Shown one piece after another: positions 41,384 through 50,690 of a DNA stretch of 64,000 nt. The stretch is from NCBI GenBank assembly GCA_033557465.1, contig CM066045.1, positions 133,507,596-133,571,595 of the forward strand, written 5' to 3'. Below the pieces are notes generated by a model. The model was given only the letters and a program-made list of their open reading frames with translations, did no database searches and was not told the origin of the DNA. How positions within the stretch are numbered: the first letter of the stretch is position 1; every line of letters begins with the position of its first letter. The translations under genes were made by a program, and so were the position numbers. The DNA is from Ichthyophis bannanicus. Lineage: Eukaryota; Chordata; Amphibia; Gymnophiona; Ichthyophiidae.

Positions 41384-43283
41384 AGGTCGGCTGGTCCAGC
41401 CGTTAGTTCCGGTAGGCGGACGTCTGCAGAATTTTCTGGCGGCCTGGACCGCAGTCACTTCAGACAAATGGGTTTTGGAAGTAATTCAGAACGGGTATGC
41501 CCTGGACTTCGACGGCCCATTACAGCCAGCCTTTGTGATGTCCCATTGTACGAACAGAGTGAAGCTGCAAGCCATTTCCGATACGCTTGTGCGTCTGTTG
41601 CAACTACAGGCGATTGTTCCCGTCCCGTTAGACGAGTACGGCTGCGGTCGATACTCGATCTATTTCGTGGTTCCCAAACCGGACGGTTCTTTTCGGCCCG
41701 TCTTAGACCTCAAGGGTGTAAATCGTACTTTGCGAGTTCCACACTTTCGCATGGAAACCTTGCGCACAGTGCTTCGAGCGGTACAGCCGGGAGAATTTCT
41801 GTCGTCCATAGATCTCACAGAGGCTTATCTACATATTCCCATCAGACAGTCTCATCAGCGTTATTTACGCTTCGCCCTTCCAATGGGCCATTTCCAATTT
41901 CGTGCGTTGCCCTTCGGTCTTGCAACGGCTTCGCGTACTTTCACGAAACTAATGGTGGTAGTAGCGGCGGCGCTTCGAAAAGAGGGTATTCGAGTGCATC
42001 CCTATCTCGACGATTGGTTGATCCGAGCCGATTCTCGAGAGGCTTCGGTGGCGGCGACAGCTCGCGTGGTTCAGCTTCTCGAACACCTCGGTTGGGTGAT
42101 AAATCAGACCAAAAGCCATTTGATACCGAGCCAGCAACTCACGTATCTCGGAGCTTGCTTCGACACGGCGAAGGGGACTGTTTGTTTACCCGATCTGCGG
42201 ATAGAGAAACTTTTACAACAAGTGCACGCTTTCCTGGCTCTTTCAGCTCCGTCGGCTTGGACCTATTTGCAGCTGTTGGGGTCCATGGCGGCGGCTCTGG
42301 ATCTGGTTCCGTGGGCCAAAGCCCACATGAGACCTTTGCAGCAGGCGCTTCTCTCCCGTTGGTCGCCGCAACTTCATCCACTCTCGAGACGCCTTCCCTG
42401 TCCAGATCAAGTGCATCTCAGTCTGCAGTGGTGGTTACGTCCGGAACATCTTACGGCAAGAGTGCCTTTAGAGGAGCCTTCGTGGATTTTGGTTACCACC
42501 GATGCCAGTCTCTCGGGTTGGGGAGCTCATTGTCAGACACAAGTAGTTCAGGGCTCCTGGTCTCCCGAAGAGAGTTCGTGGTCGATCAATCGACTGGAGC
42601 TGCGCGCAGCTCGGCTTGCCCTACTTCACTTCGCAAACTTGATCAAGGGCTCTGCAGTCAAGATTTTCTCCGACAATGCGGTGACGGTCGCTTATATCAA
42701 TCGTCAGGGCGGCACCAAATCTCTGCCTCTCCTTCTCGAATGTCAGGAGTTGATGGCTTGGGCGGAAGCCAATCTCCAAGCGATCTCTGCGGCTCATGTC
42801 GCTGGCAGGGACAATGTCCAAGCAGATTATCTCAGCCGCCATGTCCTCGATCCCGGGGAATGGGAACTGAACGCGGCGGTTTATCACGAGCTGACTCTGC
42901 GTTGGGGGTTTCCAGTGATGGATCTGAAGCCAACGTGTGCCAGCGCCAAAGCCAGCCGTTTTTTCAGCAGGCGCAAGGAACACATGTCCGAGGGGCTAGA
43001 TGCCCTCGTTCAACCGTGGCCGATGGATTCCCTCTTGTACGTTTTCCCTCCTTGGCCAATGTTGAGTCGGGTCATTCAGCGGATTGCACATCATCGCGGC
43101 AAGGTGATTCTCATTGCGCCGGATTGGCCTCGTTGGCCCTGGTATGCCGATCTCGTTCGGCTTCTTATCGCTCCACCTTGGCCTCTTCCAGTTCGTCTCA
43201 ATCTGTTGCATCAGGGTCCGATTCTTATGCCCAGGGTGGATCGCTTCTTACTTACGGCTTGGCTCTTGAAAGGGCCCGCTTAA
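41268..43283 (+). CDS. DIRS B1 pol: reverse transcriptase, RNase H, methyltransferase-like
   Basis: 671 codons, intact, in +1 frame relative to gag and overlapping its end. Reverse transcriptase: YFVVPKPDGSFRPVLDLKGV, FLSSIDLTEAYLHIPI (first Asp), FRALPFGLATASRTF and HPYLDDWLIRAD at residues about 245-256 (active-site Asp pair). RNase H from about residue 405: ILVTTDASLSGWGAHCQ, INRLELRAARLAL and IFSDNAVTVAYINRQGG. C-terminal methyltransferase-like (DAM) part from about residue 545: VMDLKPTCASAKASRF, LYVFPPWPMLSRVI and VILIAPDWPRWPWY. All catalytic positions expected for DIRS pol are present. The start ATG is uncertain because it lies inside gag. Confidence 0.92.
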   Translation: MRPILGGDPAFVVSPFAEPEVLADLSEQPLNLPLKNPNEGRLVQPLVPVGGRLQNFLAAWTAVTSDKWVLEVIQNGYALDFDGPLQPAFVMSHCTNRVKLQAISDTLVRLLQLQAIVPVPLDEYGCGRYSIYFVVPKPDGSFRPVLDLKGVNRTLRVPHFRMETLRTVLRAVQPGEFLSSIDLTEAYLHIPIRQSHQRYLRFALPMGHFQFRALPFGLATASRTFTKLMVVVAAALRKEGIRVHPYLDDWLIRADSREASVAATARVVQLLEHLGWVINQTKSHLIPSQQLTYLGACFDTAKGTVCLPDLRIEKLLQQVHAFLALSAPSAWTYLQLLGSMAAALDLVPWAKAHMRPLQQALLSRWSPQLHPLSRRLPCPDQVHLSLQWWLRPEHLTARVPLEEPSWILVTTDASLSGWGAHCQTQVVQGSWSPEESSWSINRLELRAARLALLHFANLIKGSAVKIFSDNAVTVAYINRQGGTKSLPLLLECQELMAWAEANLQAISAAHVAGRDNVQADYLSRHVLDPGEWELNAAVYHELTLRWGFPVMDLKPTCASAKASRFFSRRKEHMSEGLDALVQPWPMDSLLYVFPPWPMLSRVIQRIAHHRGKVILIAPDWPRWPWYADLVRLLIAPPWPLPVRLNLLHQGPILMPRVDRFLLTAWLLKGPA

Positions 43284-44323
43284 AGCGCAAGGGGTATGCA
43301 GATTCCGTAATAGCCACCTTGCTTCACTCTAAACGGCCTACGACTTCTCTGGCTTATGTGCGCGTCTGGCGTCTGTTTGAGCAATGGTGTAGGCAGCGTG
43401 TTATTCCACCTATGTCGTCTACCTTGCCTCAGATTCTTCTTTTTCTGCAGCATGGCTTCGACAAAGGTTTGGCGCTCAGTACCCTTAAGGTGCATGTGGC
43501 CGCACTTGCTTGTTTTCGAGGGTGCGTTCAGCATCGCCGTCTTTCGGCGCTTCCGGATATTCAACGTTTTTTCCGGGCAGCACGGATTCTCCGTCCTCCA
43601 GTGCGTCCTATAGTTCCGCCCTGGGATTTGAACGTGGTTTTGGAAGCTTTTTCTCGTTCATCTTTAGCCTCTCTCGGCTCTCGGGAAATTCGAGAGTGTT
43701 CTTGGAAAACAGCTTTTTTGGTCGCTTTGTGCTCGGCTCGCCGAATTTCAGACTTGCAGGCTTTATCGTGCAGGGAGCCCTATCTTCAGTTTCTGCCGGA
43801 ACGGGTGTTGTTACGCACCGTACCTTCCTACTTGCCTAAAGTTCTGTCTGTTTTCCATGTTAATCAGACGGTGGCCTTACCCGTGTTTACGGACACTTCC
43901 AGTTCTCCCATGGATCGGGATCTCAAACATTTGGATCTTGCACGGGTTTTACGTACTTACTTACGGAATTCAGAACCTTTTCGAAAAACCGATAGGCTTT
44001 TTGTTCAATACGCCGGATCACGTAAGGGTCAACCGGCCTCCAAGGCCACCATAGCCCGTTGGGTTCGCAGTGCTATTTTAGCGGCTTACGCTACTAAGGG
44101 ACTTTCTCCACCTGCTGGGTTAAGGGCTCATTCTACTCGAGCTCTGGCCACTTCTTGGGCGGAGTTTGCGTTTGTACCACCTATAGATATTTGCAGAGCG
44201 GCTACTTGGTCTTCCTTGCATTCTTTTACTAAGCATTATAGATTGGATGTTCAAGCTCGAAATGATGCTAAAGTGGGGGCCGCGACTCTTATCGCTGGTC
44301 TCGCGGGTCCCTCCCAGATTTAG
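41468..44323 (+). CDS. DIRS B1 tyrosine recombinase ORF, overlapping pol
   Basis: 951-codon open frame, the same frame as gag (separated from it by the TGA at 41381-41383). Its first roughly 600 codons run entirely inside pol in another frame and are Ser-rich without recognisable domains; whether they are translated is unknown. The recombinase proper starts at about residue 595 (ALERARLKRKGYADSV, AYVRVWRLFEQWC, LSTLKVHVAALACF). Catalytic boxes: CSARRISDLQAL at about 755, RAHSTRALATSW (His-x-x-Arg) at about 887 and FTKHYRLDVQ (Tyr) at about 923. It ends at a TAG at 44321-44323, next to the internal complementary region. Family role: integration of circular cDNA. Intact. Confidence 0.9.
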   Translation: MGFGSNSERVCPGLRRPITASLCDVPLYEQSEAASHFRYACASVATTGDCSRPVRRVRLRSILDLFRGSQTGRFFSARLRPQGCKSYFASSTLSHGNLAHSASSGTAGRISVVHRSHRGLSTYSHQTVSSALFTLRPSNGPFPISCVALRSCNGFAYFHETNGGSSGGASKRGYSSASLSRRLVDPSRFSRGFGGGDSSRGSASRTPRLGDKSDQKPFDTEPATHVSRSLLRHGEGDCLFTRSADRETFTTSARFPGSFSSVGLDLFAAVGVHGGGSGSGSVGQSPHETFAAGASLPLVAATSSTLETPSLSRSSASQSAVVVTSGTSYGKSAFRGAFVDFGYHRCQSLGLGSSLSDTSSSGLLVSRREFVVDQSTGAARSSACPTSLRKLDQGLCSQDFLRQCGDGRLYQSSGRHQISASPSRMSGVDGLGGSQSPSDLCGSCRWQGQCPSRLSQPPCPRSRGMGTERGGLSRADSALGVSSDGSEANVCQRQSQPFFQQAQGTHVRGARCPRSTVADGFPLVRFPSLANVESGHSADCTSSRQGDSHCAGLASLALVCRSRSASYRSTLASSSSSQSVASGSDSYAQGGSLLTYGLALERARLKRKGYADSVIATLLHSKRPTTSLAYVRVWRLFEQWCRQRVIPPMSSTLPQILLFLQHGFDKGLALSTLKVHVAALACFRGCVQHRRLSALPDIQRFFRAARILRPPVRPIVPPWDLNVVLEAFSRSSLASLGSREIRECSWKTAFLVALCSARRISDLQALSCREPYLQFLPERVLLRTVPSYLPKVLSVFHVNQTVALPVFTDTSSSPMDRDLKHLDLARVLRTYLRNSEPFRKTDRLFVQYAGSRKGQPASKATIARWVRSAILAAYATKGLSPPAGLRAHSTRALATSWAEFAFVPPIDICRAATWSSLHSFTKHYRLDVQARNDAKVGAATLIAGLAGPSQI

Positions 44324-44335
44324 GTACTGCTTTGG

Positions 44336-44452
44336 TACTGCCCTACCTGTCCCTGGACTGGCCCGGAGAAGCGAATAGGAATAAGAAATTAGTTCTTACC
44401 TGCTAATTATCTTTCCTTGAGCTTTCTCCGGGCCAGTCCAGGGTCCCGCCTC
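44336..44452. repeat. DIRS B1 internal complementary region
   Basis: 44345-44380 (cctgtccctggactggcccggagaag...) is the complement of the left end. Directly joined to it, 44380-44445 (aagaaattagttcttacctg...gctttctccgggcc) is the complement of the right end. This head-to-head copy of both outer ends is the DIRS hallmark thought to template circularisation of the cDNA. Confidence 0.92.
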
Positions 44453-44727
44453 TTACTGTTTATGCAACTTTGTTCTAACTCTCTCCTACACCGGTCTGGA
44501 CATTGGTCAGTGGCGGAGCTCAGGTTTGGGGTTCTCAGATTTACTTCAGTGCCGACTAGTATTTAGTTTTTTCTCATAGTGTTTAAGAAAAAAAAAAAAA
44601 AGGTCCAATCTCATATCGGAGCCGTTTTCATGGCTTCGCCGTTTTGCAAGGACTATAGGAGTTTATCAGTGTTTCAGGGTTTTATCTGGTGTTTTTTAGT
44701 TCTATCTTTAGTTGCTTTGTCACACAA

Positions 44728-44893
44728 AGACTGCTGGATAACCCTCAAGGGGAGTGGCTTCACATCTCAGCAAAACTTGAAGTCTTCAGCCCTCAGCTGC
44801 TATAGAGGATTGACAACCCTACCTGTCCTGTCCCTGGACTGGCCCGGAGAAAGCTCAAGGAAAGATAATTAGCAGGTAAGAACTAATTTCTTA
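44728..44893. repeat. DIRS B1 right inverted terminal repeat
   Basis: 44728-44850 is the inverted copy of 39305-39426 with a few substitutions. A unique outer end follows (ctcaaggaaagataattagc ... aactaatttctta) to 44893. Between the ICR and this repeat, 44453-44727 is non-coding, with an A13 tract at 44588-44600. Confidence 0.9.
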
Positions 44894-45281
44894 ATTTATT
44901 TTTACTTCCTCCAAAACAGAGCATTTAATAGCTCAGCACATGTTAAACAAAATTAGGATGCTTCTCCAACACAAGAAGAAGTTTTATAACAACGCTTCCA
45001 CAGCAACTTAAACATAGCACTGTTTCTGGCAGCTTATAACCACAGGCATGTGTTTCTTTCACAGTCTCAGTGTTCTACAATAAAGCATAAAGGTTCCTGC
45101 TCACTTTTGAGCCTGGCGTCTGCTTCATTCAAAGTTTCCAGCCTTTAAACACAGCTTCCAATGTTACTGGTTTACTTTAAACACAATTGACTCTCACTCA
45201 CAAACTTTTGTAGCAATTAAAGTACTTGTTGTCCAGCTAATCCGGTCCGGGTTTTCCTTCCTTTAAAAACCCAGAACTGCC

Positions 45282-46196
45282 TTATCCTGCCTTCTTACAA
45301 AAAGAGCAATCCATGCAAGATTCTATAGACTCTTGATCAGAAGGGCAAGGGTCTGTTTGCATGTCCTCACATTCCTGTTCTCTTGTCTCCTGGCTTGGCT
45401 CAGCTTGAGCAGGCGAAGGGTTAATCTCTTCTAACAATTCTAAGAGTGCCTTCCAGCATGACCTGTTTCCACCCTCAGGAATTCTAGCAGAGCTATACAG
45501 ATCCTTAGCTGGTAGTAAACATTTCAGAGATTCTAACAGTTTTAAATTATTCTCAGTAAAAGCTTTATGCACAGACCTTTTCAGAGCTGGTAACTCCCTG
45601 GCAGATTTCTGTACTACAGCCGTTGTACCTTGTTCCTGGTCAGCAGCTTTCCCTGGTAAAGCCTTCCCGTCTCCAGACCCGGCTATACTTCTTCTATTTC
45701 ACTGGCATCCACCTGGGCTGTGGCTTCCCGTATGCTGAGACCTGTGGGGATCCCCTCTGAGGCTGTCCCTGGAAGATTTCCTACCTTCAGGCTTCCTGAA
45801 GGTTCTTTCTTCCTCTTCCTCACTGGACTCACTCCCCTCAGTTTCCCTGGAGGTCTCCTTTCCTTGGAGCTCTCCCCTTTCCTGGTGCCCCTTTCTTTCT
45901 GGGTGCTGTGCTTCCCTCGAGTGCCTTGCTTCCCTTGAGTGCTCTCTTCTTTCTGTTCTCTGGGGTTTAAAAGAGAGTGGTTGCACTATCCCTTCCAACT
46001 CCTCCCTCAGGTGTTTCCCGTTACCTTCCCTGGTTGCCTTGGAGCTTGGGCGTGGCCTACACTCAGCAACTGAATGTAGTTTTTTTCCTTTTGCTGCAGT
46101 TTGACCCTCACTGCTCTCAGGGCTATCCCTCTGCTGAAAGGTAAATGTTTTTATTTCACCTAATTCTCGGGGCTCAGATATGCTTTCGCCACCACA
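45282..46196 (-). pseudogene. Long sense-strand frame filling LTR 2 U3, one internal stop
   Basis: Read on the LTR sense strand from the first LTR base (46196), one frame stays open to a TAA at 45284-45282 (304 codons) except for a TGA at 45701-45699. The first part is charged, with Ser/Glu/Arg-rich repeats (tandem REAxHSRE-like words, a SSEEEEE run). The second part ends with a short CMDCSF motif, like the MDCS end of the LTR 1 frame. No membrane segment or known domain. Function unknown; see LTR 1. Confidence 0.5.
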
Positions 46197-47032
46197 GTAG
46201 ACACCCAGGAAGGTGTAGATAACATGAGGAGGGATCTAGCTAAGCTTGAAGAATGGTATAGAATTTGGCAGCTGAGATTTAATGTTAAAAAATGCAAGGT
46301 CATGCATTTGGGCTGCAGCAATCCAAGGGAGCAATATAGTATAGGGGGTGAAGTACTTTTGTCCACTAAAGAAGAGTAGGACCTAGGCGTGATTGTGTCT
46401 GATCATCTTAAAGTAGCTAAACAGGTAGAAAAGGCCACAGCAAAAGCTAGAATGATGCTTGGGTGCATAGGGAGAGGAATGGCCAGCAGAAGAAAGGAGG
46501 TGATAGTGCCTCTGTATAAGTCTTTGGAGTATTGTGTGCAATTCTGGAGACCGCACCTTCAAAAGGATATAAATAGGCTGGAGTCAGAACAGAGGGTGGC
46601 TACAAAAATGGTTAGTGGTCTTCATTATAAAGCATATGAAGACAGACTTAAGGATCTTAATATGTACAGCTTAGAGGAAAGGTGGGATAGAGGTGATATG
46701 ATTGAGACATTTAAATACCTCCGTGGCATAAATGCTTAGGAGGAGAGCCTCTTTCGATTGAAAGCAAGCTTTGCTACGAGGGGACATGGGATGAGGGTGA
46801 CAGGGGATAGATTCAGGAGTGATATGCGGAAATATTTCCTTACGAAAAGAGTGGTGGATCCATGGAATAGTCTCCCAGTGGAGGTGATAGAGATGAGGAC
46901 AGTATCTGAAGTAGCATGGGACAAGCACAGAGGATCTCTAAAGGAAAAAAGGGGACTGTTGTAGTGGTTGATATGGAAGGACAGACTAGATAGGCCATGT
47001 GGTCTTTTTCTATCGTCATGTTTCTATGTTCT

Positions 47033-48350
47033 GCTCACGGCTTCCATCCCTGCACCGCCAAGCCTTTGACACCTTCCTTCTCCATTGGGGACAAGACCTG
47101 CTTTATGCATTTCCGCCCATCCCTTGATACCGAAAATGTTTTTCAAGCTACAAGATGACAAGGGCTCCATGATCCTCATCACCCCTTTTTGACCCTGTCA
47201 ACTATGATTTCTCTGCTCCTTCGCTTGGCGCAGACTCAACCCCTCAGACTCGAATGTGCATCTGAACTCCTCTCCTAGGACCAAGGGACGCTTCTCTATC
47301 CCAGTCTTCATGCCTCCACCTCACGACATTGCTGCTGAAAAGATAGTGCTCACTGACCTTGATATGCCACAGAAGGTCAAGGATATCCTGCTTGCATCAT
47401 GCAAACAGTCCACCAGGCAATCTTATGCCTTTAAATGGCGAAGGCTTGTCCTTTTGTGCTCCCCAAGGGGTGTTTACCCCTTTGCCTGCTCTGTGGAATC
47501 CCTTCTTCAATATCTCCTCCACTTGTCCTTGACAGGTTTTAAGACCAGCTCAGTCAGAGCTCATCTTAGTGCCATTACAGCTTATCACAAGCCAGTGGGC
47601 AGACAGCCTATCTCCGCAGATCCCTTACTAGCATGTTTCATGCAGGGTCTTCTGCTGTCCAAGCCACCCATTAAGCCGCCTCTGGTGGCTTAGGCCTTCA
47701 ACATGGTTCAAGCTCAATTTCTAAAGTCTCCTTCCGAGCCTTCAGTGACCACTTCTCTGGTTTCTCTCTTTGAAGGTAATCTTCCTCATAGCCATCACAT
47801 CAGTTCGCCGCATCAGTGAACTGCATCTCTTGTGGAGGATCCACCTTATACCCGGTTCCATCATGACAAGGTGGTCCTCCTTACCCATCCACACTCCCTT
47901 CCAAAGGTGATCTTCTCCTTCCATCTGCATCAGTCGGTAATCCTACCAATCTTCTTTCCAAGACCACATATGTTTCAAGTGGAAGCAGCGCTACACACCT
48001 TAGACTGAAAGCAACCGCTTGCTTACTACTTAGATAGAACTAAAGTTCACAGGAAATCCTCTTGATTATTCATTTCCTTTGATCCAAGTCACCTTGGTCT
48101 ACCAGTGACAAAGCGGACTTGTTTATGCATAAGCGGGACTCTCCCTGGAGAGTCACATCACTGCCCATAATGTGTGAATTATGGCAACCTCAGTTGCCAA
48201 CCTCCATTCAGTATCCATTGATGAGATCTGTCAGGGCAGCTACCTGGTCCTCCATTCATACCTTCACTGCACAATATTGCCTGGACAGGGACTCCCGTCG
48301 GGACGCTGTCTTTAGCCAGGCTGTATTCCAGCACCTTTTTGGGACTTAAT
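47033..48350 (+). pseudogene. DIRS A6 end of pol and tyrosine recombinase
   Basis: After the CR1, codons for FDTFLLHWGQDLLYAFPPIP-like sequence resume. The recombinase is open at 47256-47693: KVKDILLASCKQSTRQSYAF, KWRRLVLLCSPRG, LSLTGFKTSSVRAHLSAITA and LLLSKPPIKPPLVA, then a stop. The first catalytic box is frameshifted (SSPHQ* in place of SARR). LPKVIFSFHLHQSVILPIFF and FDPSHLGLPVTKRT remain. The C-terminal Tyr segment survives only as a shifted scrap before 48350. Inactive. Confidence 0.8.
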
Positions 48351-48529
48351 CTCAACTCCTACCCTCCATCCCGGACTTCTGCAAGAGACCAGACTTCTAT
48401 TAGAGGTGGTATAGCAGACTGGAATCTAGTCCACTGGGCCACATTGTGTCCACACACTTCGGCTCTATCCTTTAACCTCAGGGATCACACTGCTTTCCCC
48501 CATGCCAGTCTGGTATCTGGGAGCTTGTG

Positions 48530-48830
48530 AGTCCCATTTGTGAAGACTACATTCCTGCTTGTTCCTGGAGATAGCATAGTTACTCACCTGTAACAGGTGA
48601 TCTCTGGGAACAGCAGGAATCAGTCTTCGCAACTCGCCCTCTCATAGGAGTTTTAGGATAGTTTTATTTTTCCTCTATCGCTCAGCTACAAACTTACTGA
48701 GGAGAGGAGTTGGGAAAGTGGGAAGGCAGATGCGCAGGTGCAGTGGACTGCTCCCAAAGGCTTTCCTATTGGACACTGGGGAGCATTCCCTTGCGGGTTC
48801 CATCGATACCAACGTCATCCATATGGCATG
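48530..48830. repeat. DIRS A6 internal complementary region and truncated right terminus
   Basis: The complement of the left end (tgaagactacattcctgctt) joined to the complement of the right end (gttactcacctgtaacagg) spans about 48535-48630. The right inverted repeat follows but stops at catccatatgg (about 48828) without the final ttacaggtgagtaac. Confidence 0.78.
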
Positions 48831-48849
48831 GCTATTGAGTGGGTGAGAT

Positions 48850-50458
48850 TATGGAGATAGGGCTATTCACCCTCAGTGATTTCAACATTACTAAAGGCCA
48901 GGCGACGCTCTACTTTGCTAGCGTATATTCGAGTGTGGAGAGTCTTTGAAGCCTGGTGTTAGAATGGCCATTGTCGGCCCCTTTCAGTTTCGGTGCCAGA
49001 GGTCCTCGCCTTTTTAAAGTGGGGCTTCGATAAAGGTTTAGAATGCAGTACACTATGGGTACAAGTGGCAGCCATATCTTGCTACCGGGGAAGAGTCCAA
49101 GGAGTTTCCTTAGCGGTGCACCTGGATATGGATAGCTTCCTACAGGCAGTGAAGCAAGAGGGGCTGCTGGTGCGGTCCGTTGTGCCACCATGGGACCTTA
49201 ATTTGATGTTGTCGGTGCTGACGGAACCGCCCTTCGAGCCACTGGGGATTTGTACCTTGAAGGATCTTACCTTAAATGTGGTGTTCCTGGTGGCCATTTG
49301 TTCGGCTAAAAGGATATCAGAGTTGCAGGCACTGTGTCATATAGGCCGCCTTCTCCTTACAAAGGAGAAGGTGATCCTCAGGCCTGTGCCGTCTTTTCTT
49401 CCCAAAGTGCTGTCAGTTTTTCACCTTAAGTCAGGCAGTGATGCTTCTGGCATTTTCAGAAGCAGGAGGAACAGAGAAGGATCCTCTTCTTCACTGTTTG
49501 GATGTCTGTAGGGAGTTACAACACTACTTAAAAAGAACAGAGCCTTTTAGAAAGTCGGATCATCTTTTCATTCTGTTTGGCGGAAGACACAAGAGGGAAG
49601 CAGCTCCAAAAGCCTCTATTTCCACATGGGTGCGGGAGGCTATCTCCTCAGCCTACTTGCTACATTGCAAGGAACTGCCTTGAGGGGCTGAGGGTACATT
49701 CAACCCCGAGCGCAGGCCACATCGTGGACTGAAATCCAGTTAGTCTCGCCAGGGGAGATCTGTAGGGCTACAGCCTGGTCATCCCTGCATACTTTTGTTA
49801 AGCATTATAGGCTTGATGTACAGTCAGCAGGGGACGCGAGATTTGGATCGGCAGTTCTTCAGGCCGATCTAGTGGGTCCTTCCCAAGTTTAGTACTGCTA
49901 TGATACATACCACAGTTGCAAGACTGGATTGGAGGAATGATAAGGAAGGTGAAATTAGGCCTTACCTGCTAATTGACATTCCCTGAGTGACTCCAGTCCA
50001 GTCCCAATCCCACCTTTGGGGTTTGTCATTCTCAAGTAGATTTCTCCAGTCCTGAAGAAAATCATCCTATAGTATCGGGCCGGGGGAGGGTTCGTGGTGA
50101 CTAAGTCCGGATGTCATTCACAACAAAGAACAATTAGGAGTTTGAGTTGACGGAACGGATGTCCTCTATGAACTTAACATGTGGTAAGCGATCTCATTCT
50201 TAGGCAGGGGGGGGTGTTTTCTGCCTGTTGGTTTTTTTGGTAGTTGATTAAACATAGATTCTTAACTGTTGCTCTCGTGAGTCTGCTTTGTCAATAGGAT
50301 ACTGGATCTAGTGAGAGGTGTCACCGGTATGTATAGCTTGATATCATTAAAAATGACATGCTCAATCTCCAACCTGCTGGTGAGGTGACACTACCCACAG
50401 GTGCGGGACAGGACAGGAGTCACTCAAGGAATGTCAGCAGGTAAGGCCTAATTTCACC
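48850..50458 (+). mobile_element. DIRS copy C2: recombinase and right end of a third family
   Basis: Recombinase at 48880-49893 (degenerate): FLKWGFDKGLECSTLWVQVA, VVPPWDLNLMLSVLTEPPFE, ICSAKRISELQAL (first Arg box), then frameshifts, IYLCKHYRL-like HTFVKHYRLDVQSAGD (Tyr) and LVGPSQV, close to B1. An internal complementary region at about 49955-50020 (gtgaaattaggccttacctgctaattgacattccct...) is complementary to the right terminus at 50400-50458 (caaggaatgtcagcaggtaaggcctaatttcac). Terminal sequences differ from A and B. Confidence 0.82.
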
Positions 50459-50690
50459 TTTGGCTGGCAGACTGCATTTCACACTGTCACACCCTCTCAA
50501 AAACTCCATACCAAGTGAGAGCTATGGGATCTTCAGTTGCCCATCTTCACTTGGTATTCATGAAGGAAATCTGAAAGGCTTCTCAATTCATATTTCCACT
50601 TCACACTACTGTCTAGAAGGCTTCTCTGGTAGAAAGTATTCCTTTGGCCAGGTAATATTACAAGGAGGCTTAACGATTCTCCATAGGCAG
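50459..50690 (+). pseudogene. DIRS A-like recombinase fragment (copy A7)
   Basis: Degenerate codons for WLADCISHCHTLS, VRAMGSSVAHLH and the Tyr segment (YCLEGFSGRKYSFGQV) follow the C2 right end directly, so C2 may have inserted into an older A-like copy. No termini are visible. Confidence 0.6.

Larger units (their letters stand above)
39293..44893 (+). mobile_element. DIRS family B copy B1, 5.6 kb, near intact
   Basis: All DIRS parts are present and open: left terminus, gag, RT/RNase H/methyltransferase-like pol, tyrosine recombinase, internal complementary region and right terminus. The outer limits are read from the internal complementary region, which joins the complement of ttcctattcgc (left) and of aactaatttctta (right). 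No obvious target duplication, as expected for this class. Inserted in solo LTR 2 a few bases 3' of its poly(A) signal. Confidence 0.92.
39139..46196 (-). mobile_element. Solo LTR 2 (about 1457 bp without its insert), split by DIRS B1
   Basis: The ends are TGTGGCGCC (39139) and CGCCACCACA (46196), flanked by the direct repeat gtag (39135-39138 and 46197-46200). LTR sequence is 39139-39292 and 44894-46196. A minus-strand AATAAA at 44900-44895 marks the poly(A) signal, so the LTR is in minus orientation like LTR 1. No gag or pol. It shares TG...CA ends, 4-bp duplication, length and U3 open frame with LTR 1, suggesting related families. Confidence 0.82.
38751..47032 (+). mobile_element. CR1-like LINE (5'-truncated), split by LTR 2
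   Basis: Reverse transcriptase codons occupy about 38751-39138: RSCQTNLIDFFD, VYLDFSKDFDTIPH, VPQGSVLGPILFNIFVSDI and FADDTKICNRV. They continue in the same frame after the LTR at 46201 with DTQEGVDNMRRDLAKLEEW, KKCKVMHLGCSNP, EYCVQFWRPHLQKDINRLE and KRVVDPWNSLPVEV. It ends in tttctatgttct at about 47032. Removing LTR 2 and one gtag copy restores NRV-DTQEG exactly. A few stops and frameshifts; the FADD box is intact. Inserted in DIRS A6. Confidence 0.88.
34497..48830 (+). mobile_element. DIRS family A copy A6, split by a CR1 (38751-47032)
   Basis: Left termini, gag, RT and RNase H lie at 34497-38750. The methyltransferase-like end, recombinase, internal complementary region and a truncated right terminus lie at 47033-48830. 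The coding order and the interrupted block between TQLPLL and FDTFLLHWGQDLLYAFPPIP-like codons show that both halves are one element. Many frameshifts. Confidence 0.85.
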
